Source: Stutzerimonas stutzeri RCH2
Lineage (GTDB): Bacteria > Pseudomonadota > Gammaproteobacteria > Pseudomonadales > Pseudomonadaceae
Assembly (NCBI RefSeq): GCF_000327065.1
Contig: NC_019936.1
Span: 4,058,001 to 4,122,000, forward strand
Direction: 5' to 3'
Length of the DNA stretch: 64,000 nucleotides
Of this stretch, positions 8,331 through 15,802 are shown one piece after another. The translations under genes were made by a program, and so were the position numbers. The notes beneath the pieces are model-generated. The model had not been told where the DNA came from. It did no database searches and was given only the letters and a program-made list of their open reading frames with translations. Positions within the stretch are counted from its first letter, which is position 1; every line of letters starts with the position of its first letter.

Positions 8331-8984
8331 TCACACCAGATGCCGCACGAACCAGTCACCGGCCAGCCGCGCCACCTGTTCCAGAGTGCCGTGCTCCTCG
8401 AACAGATGGGTCGCGCCGGGCACCACCTGCAGCTGATGCACGCAGTGCAGCCGCGCCGCGGCCTCGCGATTGAGCTCCAGCACTTCCAGATCGCGACTAC
8501 CGACGAGGAACAGCGAAGCGGCCTTGACCCGAGCCAGCGATTGGTCGGCCAGATCGACGCGACCGCCACGCGACACCACCGCGGCGACATCCGCCGGGCG
8601 CGACGCCGCGGTGATCAATGCCGCGGCGGCACCGGTACTGGCGCCGAACAGACCGATACGCAATTCGCGCAGGTCCGCCTCGTTGCCCAGCTGATCGACC
8701 ACGCCGCTCAAACGCTGGCTGAGCAACGGAATGTCGAAACGCAGCTGGCGGGTAATCTCGTCGATCGCCTGCTCATCGGCGGTAAGCAGATCGAACAGCA
8801 ACGTGGCCAGGCCCAGCTCGTTGAAATAGCGCGCCACGCTCTGGTTGCGCGGGCTGTGCCGGCTGCTGCCGCTGCCGTGCACGAAGACCACCAGGCCAGC
8901 GGCGTCAGGCGGTACGCAGAGGTCGCCATGCAGGCGCGCCTTGCCCAGGGTGAAGCGCATCGGTGTCGAGGTCGGTTGGCTCAT
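8331..8984 (-). CDS. Dienelactone-hydrolase-like alpha/beta hydrolase
   Basis: A 217-residue cytoplasmic alpha/beta hydrolase. The oxyanion loop VFVHGSGSSRHS comes first, then the nucleophile elbow GASTG with Ser116. A likely acid (GSRDLEV) and His (PGATHLFEE) complete the triad. The start overlaps the stop of the upstream phosphoribosyltransferase by four bases. In other bacteria these two domains occur as one fused protein, which suggests a shared function, but the substrate is unknown. Confidence 0.85.
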   Translation of the reverse strand: MSQPTSTPMRFTLGKARLHGDLCVPPDAAGLVVFVHGSGSSRHSPRNQSVARYFNELGLATLLFDLLTADEQAIDEITRQLRFDIPLLSQRLSGVVDQLGNEADLRELRIGLFGASTGAAAALITAASRPADVAAVVSRGGRVDLADQSLARVKAASLFLVGSRDLEVLELNREAAARLHCVHQLQVVPGATHLFEEHGTLEQVARLAGDWFVRHLV

Positions 8985-9649
8985 GCGGGCTGCTCTCCCC
9001 GGTTCCAGGCACGCTGCAGCAGCTCGACGACCAGCCGGTCCGGCGTCTGATCGAAGTTCTCGTACCAGCGGCCGATGGCATACAGATCATGAGGCTGATG
9101 CAGACAGACGATGCGGTCGGCCAGCGGCTCCAGCTGCGTGACGCTGTCCGGCGCAGCCACGGGTACGGCGACGGTGATGCTGCTCGCGCCACACTGACGC
9201 GCTGCCTGCACCGCGGCGCGCATGGTCGCGCCGGTGGCAAGCCCGTCGTCGACCAGGATCACCGCACGCCCGACGATGGCCGGCGGTGCCCGATCACCAC
9301 GGTAGGCCCGCTCGCGGCGCTGCAACTCATGGGTCTCCTGGGCGACGGTTCCATCTATTTCGGCCTTGGAGACGTGCACGTAGCGCAGGATGTCCTCGTT
9401 CATCACCCGTACGCCGCCACTGGCGATGGCGCCCATGGCGAGCTCGCGATTGCCCGGCGTGCCGAGCTTGCGCACCACCAGAATGTCCAGTTCCAGCCCA
9501 AGGCGTTGCGCCACCTCGAAAGCCACCGGCACGCCGCCACGCGGCAGCGCCAGGACCAGCGCGTTTTCCCAGCTGCCCTCCTGTGCCAGGCGCTCTGCCA
9601 GCGCCGCACCAGCCTGCGTTCGATCGGGGAAAGGAATCTTCAGGGTCAT
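8981..9649 (-). CDS. Phosphoribosyltransferase-family protein
   Basis: A 222-residue type I PRTase-fold protein. The PRPP-binding loop VILVDDGLATGAT is at residues 130-142 and the N-terminal ALPRGGVPVAFEVA is also conserved. It lacks the base-recognition features of a known purine or pyrimidine salvage enzyme, so the substrate is open. It forms an ATGA-overlapping pair with the hydrolase gene downstream. Confidence 0.85.
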   Translation of the reverse strand: MTLKIPFPDRTQAGAALAERLAQEGSWENALVLALPRGGVPVAFEVAQRLGLELDILVVRKLGTPGNRELAMGAIASGGVRVMNEDILRYVHVSKAEIDGTVAQETHELQRRERAYRGDRAPPAIVGRAVILVDDGLATGATMRAAVQAARQCGASSITVAVPVAAPDSVTQLEPLADRIVCLHQPHDLYAIGRWYENFDQTPDRLVVELLQRAWNRGEQPA

Positions 9650-9844
9650 GGCAGGCTCCTCGGCGTAACTGCTGACTGTTAGGAGTCTGGCTCAATAATC
9701 GGCCAACGGTAGGCCACCTGCGGCGAAACAACCCAGGGCCGCTCCACCGTCGATCGGACGAATAAAGCGGGGAACGACAAAAGCGTTGCCGCCGACTATA
9801 TGGCGCCATTAAAGTGCCACTATCCTGTGCCAGCCGATGGATAG

Positions 9845-10936
9845 ATGCCGATGCCCCACAACAACAAGAAACCGGCGCTTTGGCGTGCCCGCACCCTGCT
9901 CGTGATGCTGCTTGGCCTGTTATCGCCGTCCACCTCGCTCCATGCAGGCGAAACCCTGACGCTGCTCACCTGGGAGGAATATCTCAGCGAAGCGGTGATC
10001 AAGCGCTGGCAGGCCGAAACCGGTGTCGAGATCAGACAGGTCTATTTCGACAGCGGCGACAAGCGCGACGAAATTCTCGCCAAACCCGACCACCAGATCG
10101 ATATAGCGCTGACCGAGCTGATCAGCTCGACCCGCTTCGGCGCCCGCGGCCTGTTGCAACCGCTCGACGAGCCCAGCCTGGCCGAGCTGCACCGTGCAGC
10201 GCCGCGCTGGCGCGACAGCTGCGGGCGCTACAGCGTGCCTTACCTGTGGGGCACGCTGGGCATTGCCTATCGCAGCGACCGTCTGGATTTCGTACCGCAC
10301 TCCTGGGCCGACCTGCTGAGACCGGCACGCCCGGACGAACCGCACATCATCATGATGGAAGACCACGAGGACATCCTCGCCAGTCCGCTGCTCCTGCTGA
10401 AGCACTCGATCAACACCTCGGACAATGACGAGCTGAAGGCGGCGTTCGAACTGCTGGTCAGCCAATCCGAGGCGGTGCTGACCTACGAGTACGTGATTAC
10501 CGCGCTGCGTAGTCAGCGCCATCTCGAGCGTGCCGATATGGCGCTGGCCTACAGCGGCGACCAGCAAGTGCTCAACCAGGTCGAGGGGGTGGAGGGCGAG
10601 CCCTGGCGCTACGTAGTGCCCGAAGAAGGCACCCTGCTCTGGGTCGACTGCCTGTCGGTGCCGAGCATCGCCCGCAACAAGCCCCTGGCCTATCGCTTCC
10701 TCAACTTCCTCAACCGGCCGGATATCGCTGTGCTGAACGCTGCCGAGCTGGGTGTCGCCACACCGAACGCCGCCGCTCAGGCGCTGCTGCCCGAGGAGAT
10801 CCGCAATGATCTGACGATTTACCCGGCGGAGAAGGTGCTGGCGCGCAGCCAGGTCTACGAGATGCGGCCGCTGGAAGCCACGCAGACCCGCAGACGCATC
10901 ATCAGCGCCTTGATCAACGCCCATGACGCTCGGTAA
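9845..10936 (+). CDS. PotD/NspS-like periplasmic polyamine-binding protein
   Basis: A 363-residue extracytoplasmic solute-binding protein of the spermidine/putrescine (PotD) type. The signal peptide ends near SLHAGE (residues 1-35). The mature start ETLTLLTWEEYLSEAVIKRW is characteristic of PotD proteins. No ABC permease or ATPase is adjacent. Instead the 3' end overlaps a membrane GGDEF-EAL gene by 14 bases. That is the arrangement of nspS-mbaA in Vibrio cholerae, where the binding protein senses norspermidine and spermidine rather than feeding a transporter. A second in-frame ATG lies two codons downstream; neither start has a strong ribosome site. Confidence 0.85.
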   Translation: MPMPHNNKKPALWRARTLLVMLLGLLSPSTSLHAGETLTLLTWEEYLSEAVIKRWQAETGVEIRQVYFDSGDKRDEILAKPDHQIDIALTELISSTRFGARGLLQPLDEPSLAELHRAAPRWRDSCGRYSVPYLWGTLGIAYRSDRLDFVPHSWADLLRPARPDEPHIIMMEDHEDILASPLLLLKHSINTSDNDELKAAFELLVSQSEAVLTYEYVITALRSQRHLERADMALAYSGDQQVLNQVEGVEGEPWRYVVPEEGTLLWVDCLSVPSIARNKPLAYRFLNFLNRPDIAVLNAAELGVATPNAAAQALLPEEIRNDLTIYPAEKVLARSQVYEMRPLEATQTRRRIISALINAHDAR

Positions 10937-13295
10937 ACGCGCGCTGCTGGTGATCTTCCCGGTCATTCTGATCATCCAGCTGCTCGCATCGACCACCGCC
11001 TACCTGACCCAGCGCGCCTCGCTGCTGGGCCTGGAACAGGCGCGCCTGGAGCAGCAGCTGCTGGCATTGCAGTCGGCCTATCTCGACTACGAGGCGTTCA
11101 GTCGCAGCGTGCTCTACTCGATCATGGATAGCGAGGCGTTGCTGCTGTTCCTGCGCGAATCCGACACCGCTTTTCGCAACGACACGCTCGGGCTGCGTAT
11201 TCAGCAGAGCATCCGTTCACTGTCCAACACCGAGCTCTCGTTCGTCTCCTTTGCCGTGCTGCAGCCCGATGGCGAGCCGGCCTACTATTTCGAGAGCAGC
11301 CTGTCGCCATTCGCTTCGATGGATGAGACCCAGCGACAGATCGTGGGTGAAGCCAGACGCTCGTCCCGCCCCGGTGCGACTCGCTATGTCGCGCACGCCG
11401 ACGGCGGACCGCTGTTGCTCGACACCGATTTCATCCTGCCGGCCAGCAGCAGCCGCCCGCTGCCGAGTCAGCGCAGCGAAGCCTTTGCCGTGCAGCTGGC
11501 GGTGCGCCCGGAGCGTTTTCTCAAGCTCAAGCGCAGCCTGGAGGAGGAATACGGCGCCGCGGTCGAGATCGAGCTGCACCAGCTGCCGGTCGAGTCGGGC
11601 CTGTCTGCTGCAATCGAGCTGTCACCGGCATTGCATGCACGGCTGACGCCGGCGGCGAGCTATACCGCCGAGCGCCTGCAGACTCTGGCGCTGGCCTTTA
11701 TCGCCGGCGGTTCGCTGATCTGCCTGGTGTCCATCGGTCTGTTGCTGTGGCTGATTCGCCGTTACGTCACCGGCCCCATCAGCCAGCTGGACGACCAGCT
11801 CACCGACCTGCTGCAAAGCAAGCGCACCGCACTCGACGAGCCCACCGACGGCGGCGAGATTGGTCGCCTGACGGTCAACATGAAGACGCTGCACGAGCGC
11901 AACACCGAAGCGCTGGAGCGCATCCAGGTCATCTCCTGGACCGACAGCCTGACGCAGATCAGCAATCGCGCGCACTTCGGCGTGCTCGCCAGCGCCATGT
12001 ACGAGCGCTGCCTGCAATCCCACAGGCGCCTGGCGCTGCTGTTCCTCGATCTGGACAACTTCAAGCAGGTCAACGACCAGCACGGTCACGATGCCGGCGA
12101 CACGCTGCTGCGAATCTTCGCCCAGCGCGTCCGCGGCCTGCTCAAGCGCCATCAGCTGGACCATCCGCAAACGGACGTGGCCTTTGCGCGGCTGTCCGGT
12201 GACGAGTTCGCCATCCTGCTGCTGACCGATGCCGGCGACGGCGGGGTCGATGAGTTGTGCGCGGCACTGCTCGATCTTTGCCGCGGCGGCTTTCGCCTGG
12301 AAGACCGGCTCTACCCGGTTGGTGTCAGCATTGGCACCGCGCGCTACCCGGACGATGCGGACTCGATCACCCAGCTGCTGACCCGCGCCGACACCGCCAT
12401 GTACCAGGCCAAGGCCGAGGGCAAGAGCACCGCGGTGGCATTCAGCCGCGAGCTGGAGCAGCGCAACGAGCGCATCCGCCTGATCGAAGAACAACTGCGG
12501 GCGCTGGATGGCGACGACCAGCTGCGGCTGGTCTATATGCCGGCGCTGAATCGCGAAGGCACCGTGGTCAGCTGCGAAGTGTTGCTGCGCTGGCATTCGC
12601 CAATTCTGGGCACGGTATCGCCTGGCGAGTTCATTCCCATCGCCGAGCGCGCCGGGCTTCATTCACGGATCGACAACTGGGTCATCGACCGTGCCCTCAC
12701 CGAGTATCCCAAGCTGGTCGAGCTGTTCGGCGCCGAGGTCATCCTGGCGATCAACGTCTCGTCCGCGCAGCTCGCGGATGACCGCATCTGCAGTTACCTG
12801 CTCGAGCGGGCCGCGCATCACGGCGTCGCGCCGGGCAGGATCGAAATCGAGCTGACCGAAACCTACGCCGCCGAACTCTGCGCCGGCACCATGGACGTGG
12901 TGCAGGCGATCCGGCGCGCCGGCTTCCGCGTCGCCATCGACGACTTCGGCGTTGGCTACACCTCGATCCAGCAGCTGCTCGAATACCCAGCCGACACCAT
13001 CAAGCTGGACATGGCGATCATCACCCGCCTGACACAGCCGGACATGCAGCAGAGCCTGAGCGCCCTGGTCGCGTTCTGCCATGCGCAAGGCAAGCGGGTG
13101 AATGCCGAGGGCGTGGACACGATGGACAAACAGTCGGCGCTGCTGCAGGCCGGCTGTGACCTGTTCCAGGGTTACCTGATCTCGCCACCGCGCTCGCTCG
13201 CTGCACTGGAGGACTGGATGGCGGTGCGCAACCGTACCCAGGCTGCGCTGCGCCTGGAACAGCGGGCGCCGCGCGTGGCGTCGCAACCCATCTGA
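10923..13295 (+). CDS. Membrane GGDEF-EAL protein, MbaA-like polyamine-responsive c-di-GMP enzyme
   Basis: A 790-residue inner-membrane protein. TM1 (about 7-26) and TM2 (about 252-280) enclose a periplasmic sensor domain. A HAMP-like linker follows, then a GGDEF domain with active-site motif SGDEF (425-429) and an EAL domain with EVL at 552-554. EAL catalytic landmarks persist: ELTE, DDFGVGYTS, the Lys of IKLD and AEGVD. From memory, Vibrio MbaA is of the same length and also uses SGDEF and EVL. The start lies inside the 3' end of the binding-protein gene, so the two are coupled. Likely role: switching c-di-GMP synthesis and breakdown on polyamine binding. Confidence 0.88.
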   Translation: MTLGKRALLVIFPVILIIQLLASTTAYLTQRASLLGLEQARLEQQLLALQSAYLDYEAFSRSVLYSIMDSEALLLFLRESDTAFRNDTLGLRIQQSIRSLSNTELSFVSFAVLQPDGEPAYYFESSLSPFASMDETQRQIVGEARRSSRPGATRYVAHADGGPLLLDTDFILPASSSRPLPSQRSEAFAVQLAVRPERFLKLKRSLEEEYGAAVEIELHQLPVESGLSAAIELSPALHARLTPAASYTAERLQTLALAFIAGGSLICLVSIGLLLWLIRRYVTGPISQLDDQLTDLLQSKRTALDEPTDGGEIGRLTVNMKTLHERNTEALERIQVISWTDSLTQISNRAHFGVLASAMYERCLQSHRRLALLFLDLDNFKQVNDQHGHDAGDTLLRIFAQRVRGLLKRHQLDHPQTDVAFARLSGDEFAILLLTDAGDGGVDELCAALLDLCRGGFRLEDRLYPVGVSIGTARYPDDADSITQLLTRADTAMYQAKAEGKSTAVAFSRELEQRNERIRLIEEQLRALDGDDQLRLVYMPALNREGTVVSCEVLLRWHSPILGTVSPGEFIPIAERAGLHSRIDNWVIDRALTEYPKLVELFGAEVILAINVSSAQLADDRICSYLLERAAHHGVAPGRIEIELTETYAAELCAGTMDVVQAIRRAGFRVAIDDFGVGYTSIQQLLEYPADTIKLDMAIITRLTQPDMQQSLSALVAFCHAQGKRVNAEGVDTMDKQSALLQAGCDLFQGYLISPPRSLAALEDWMAVRNRTQAALRLEQRAPRVASQPI

Positions 13296-13459
13296 ACGAC
13301 CAGCGCCGCGGCGCTCCGGCCGCACATCCACGCCATCACAGCCTGGCGCCATGCGCGACAAATCATCGCAACCGACAATCCCAAGCCTGGAACGGCGGAA
13401 GAGCGGACCGGGCTGATCTACGCTGCAAGGGCACCCTCCACTCATCGAGTGCCTTCGCC

Positions 13460-13939
13460 ATGGACAAGACGCGCGACAAGCTTCTCCAACCCGAACATCA
13501 CGACCCCTATCTCAAGGCCTGGCATCAGCGCAGCGACACCCTCTGCCCGCAGTGCGGCGCCGCCTACCAGGCCGGACGCTGGACCTGGCACGGCCTGGTG
13601 GACGCCAGCACTGCCCAGGAAGCGGTATGCCCGGCCTGCCAGCGCATCGCCGAAAACGTCCCGGCAGGGACGATCAGCCTGCGCGGTGCCTTCGTCAAAG
13701 CCCACGCCGACGACCTCTGCGGGCTGATCCGCAACACCGAGGAAAAGGAGAAAAGCGAACACCCCCTCGAGCGTCTGATGACCATCAGCGACGAATCCGA
13801 TGGCTTGCGGGTGACCACCACCGGCCTGCATCTGGCGCAGCGCATCGGCCACGCGCTGGAAGCGGCCTATGACGGCGATCTGAAAATCCATTACGACGGC
13901 GAGGAGTATTACGTCGACGTGCAGTGGCAGCGTGGCTGA
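13460..13939 (+). CDS. Zinc-ribbon protein, BCAM0308-like
   Basis: A 159-residue soluble protein. Two CxxC knuckles (CPQCG near residue 29, CPACQ near 57) imply a bound zinc. The C-terminal half is acidic and ends HYDGEEYYVDVQWQRG. It resembles the BCAM0308 family as I recall it; function unknown. It is convergent with the formate dehydrogenase cluster and separated from it by about 30 bases. Confidence 0.65.
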   Translation: MDKTRDKLLQPEHHDPYLKAWHQRSDTLCPQCGAAYQAGRWTWHGLVDASTAQEAVCPACQRIAENVPAGTISLRGAFVKAHADDLCGLIRNTEEKEKSEHPLERLMTISDESDGLRVTTTGLHLAQRIGHALEAAYDGDLKIHYDGEEYYVDVQWQRG

Positions 13940-13970
13940 GCCGACGCTGCGGCAGTAGCCGGTCCTTGCC

Positions 13971-14798
13971 TCAGCAAGGCTGCGGCGGCATGCAGGTCGC
14001 CGCAGCCTGCCCGCTGGCCGCCAGCAGGTGCAGGTATTCGTCGTAGCGATAGGTCGGCCCGTCGATGCAGGCGTAGCTGCTGCCGATGTAGCAATGCCCA
14101 CACAACCCCACCCCACAATGCATGCGCCGCTCCAGTGACAGCCAGACCCGGCTGGCCGGCAGACCATGGTCAATGGAGCGGCGTGCTACCGCCAACATCA
14201 GCGGCTCCGGTCCACAACAGAACACCCGTGACGGCGCCGCACCCGAGGTCAGTGCCTGCTCCAGCGCGCCCAGCGGATTGCCCTGCGGCCGGCCGTCATC
14301 GCCCTGGTCCAGCGTCTCGACCAGCGTCAGCTTCCCGCGCCAGCGCGCCCGTTCCTGCGCCAGCACCTGGTAGGCGCGGTTGCGCGCGGCATAGATCAGC
14401 TGCACTTCGCCGGCAGCCGCGTCGATCAGCCCGGCCAGTGGCGCCAGCCCGCAGCCACCGGCCACCAGCAGCAATCGCTCGCCGGGTTCGGGCAGCGACC
14501 AGCCGCGGCCGAACGGCCCGCGATAGCCGAGCACGGCCCCCGGTTCAAGCTCGAACAGCGCCGCGGTGAGCGTGCCGGTCTGGCGGATCAGTGCACTGAA
14601 GCGTCCCTCGGCATCCGGCGGGCTGACATAGGTGAACGCCGCTTCGCCAACACCGGGCACGGCGAGCATGAAGAACTGCCCGGGCTGCACCACCGGCTCG
14701 TCGGCCAGCGGCTCGACGGCAAAGCTGAAATGCCGCGCCGCCTCGCCATCGTCGTAGCACTCCAGCAGGCGCATGGGCCGTGGGGTCAGGTCGATCAT
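13971..14798 (-). CDS. FAD/NAD(P)-binding oxidoreductase with [2Fe-2S] tail (HydG/AsrB-like)
   Basis: A 275-residue flavin reductase subunit. The N-terminal FAD domain carries PGQFFMLAVPG. The NAD(P) domain carries LLLVAGGCGLAPL, and the C-terminal Cys cluster (HCGVGLCGHC plus a later Cys) binds a [2Fe-2S] centre. Relatives are the gamma subunit of sulfhydrogenases and subunit B of anaerobic sulfite reductase, which pass electrons between NAD(P) and iron-sulfur subunits. The ATG at 14798 overlaps the stop of the 4Fe-4S gene. Here it probably connects the formate dehydrogenase to NAD(P)+. Confidence 0.87.
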   Translation of the reverse strand: MIDLTPRPMRLLECYDDGEAARHFSFAVEPLADEPVVQPGQFFMLAVPGVGEAAFTYVSPPDAEGRFSALIRQTGTLTAALFELEPGAVLGYRGPFGRGWSLPEPGERLLLVAGGCGLAPLAGLIDAAAGEVQLIYAARNRAYQVLAQERARWRGKLTLVETLDQGDDGRPQGNPLGALEQALTSGAAPSRVFCCGPEPLMLAVARRSIDHGLPASRVWLSLERRMHCGVGLCGHCYIGSSYACIDGPTYRYDEYLHLLAASGQAAATCMPPQPC

Positions 14799-15802
14799 GG
14801 CTGGCCGATCCTCTTCATCACCTGGTGCACGCCGATGCCGCCGGGGCACACCGCATCGCATCGCCCACAACCGACGCAGCCGTCGCGGCCGAAGCGCTGG
14901 CGAAAGTCGTCACCGAACTTGTGGTACCAGAAGCGCTGCACGCGCTGGCCCGGTGTGGCGCTGGGGTTGTGCCCGCTGGCCTCCTTCTGGAAACCCTGGT
15001 ACAGGCAGGAATCCCAGACCCGCTCCTGCACACTGGCGCCGTCAGGCTGCGCCTGCACGAAGGGCGCGAAGCAGGAACAGGTCGGGCACACCGAGGTGCA
15101 GCCGGAGCAGCCCAGGCAGCGCAGGCCGAAGGCTTCCCAGGTCTGGCTGTCGACGGTTTCGCCATTGAGCGCCGCGCAACCGAGGGCGATCTCGGCCTGC
15201 TCGCCCTGCTCGGCGGCCACCTGCAGCGCCTGGGCGTCGCGCTGCTGCGCCCAGTCCGCCGGCGCCTGAGCCAGCGTCAATCCGGCCAGTGCGGCGGCGC
15301 CGCGCTCGGACGCAACGAGCAACAGCCAGCGTCGTCCCAGCGGGCAGAGGATCAGGTCGGCGGTCTGCGGCCGCACTTCCGGGCCGCTATCCATAATCGC
15401 GCAGAAGCCTTGCCGACAGCTCTGCGCGCAATCGAGGCCGACCAGCAGGGTCGCGGCGCGGCGCGCCTGGTAATGCGGGTCGGCGGCGAAAAAACGGTCC
15501 TGGTAGGCCAGCGCGGTGAGGTCGCAGGCGGCCAGGCCGAACAGCACCTGCGGGCGCACCTGCGGCAGCAGCGGGATGAACTGGCCGTTCTCGTAGCGAA
15601 ACTGCGCCTCGCGCTCGGCGAAGAAGAACGCCTTGGCGGAGAACAGCGGCGGCTCGGCCGGCACCGCGAAGGGCTGCGCCGGGTCCGCAAGCGGCTGCCA
15701 GCGCAATGCGCCCTGCCCGTCCGGCTGTGGCTGGTAGAGCTGTCGCGCGCGCGCCAGGTGGTTGCGCAGCCGCTCGGGGCTGTCCAGTTCATGGGCCTGC
15801 AT
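14795..15802 (-). CDS. 4Fe-4S dicluster electron-transfer subunit (HydB/AsrA-like)
   Basis: A 335-residue protein of the sulfhydrogenase beta / sulfite reductase A family. A large N-terminal domain contains LFGLAACDLTAL and an internal Cys set (LDCAQSCRQGFC). Two C-terminal ferredoxin motifs follow: CLGCSGCTSVCPTC and CVGCGRCDAVCPGG. It overlaps the formate dehydrogenase gene by 14 bases and the flavin subunit by four. Inferred role: electron wire between the molybdenum subunit and the flavin subunit. Confidence 0.87.
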   Translation of the reverse strand: MQAHELDSPERLRNHLARARQLYQPQPDGQGALRWQPLADPAQPFAVPAEPPLFSAKAFFFAEREAQFRYENGQFIPLLPQVRPQVLFGLAACDLTALAYQDRFFAADPHYQARRAATLLVGLDCAQSCRQGFCAIMDSGPEVRPQTADLILCPLGRRWLLLVASERGAAALAGLTLAQAPADWAQQRDAQALQVAAEQGEQAEIALGCAALNGETVDSQTWEAFGLRCLGCSGCTSVCPTCSCFAPFVQAQPDGASVQERVWDSCLYQGFQKEASGHNPSATPGQRVQRFWYHKFGDDFRQRFGRDGCVGCGRCDAVCPGGIGVHQVMKRIGQP

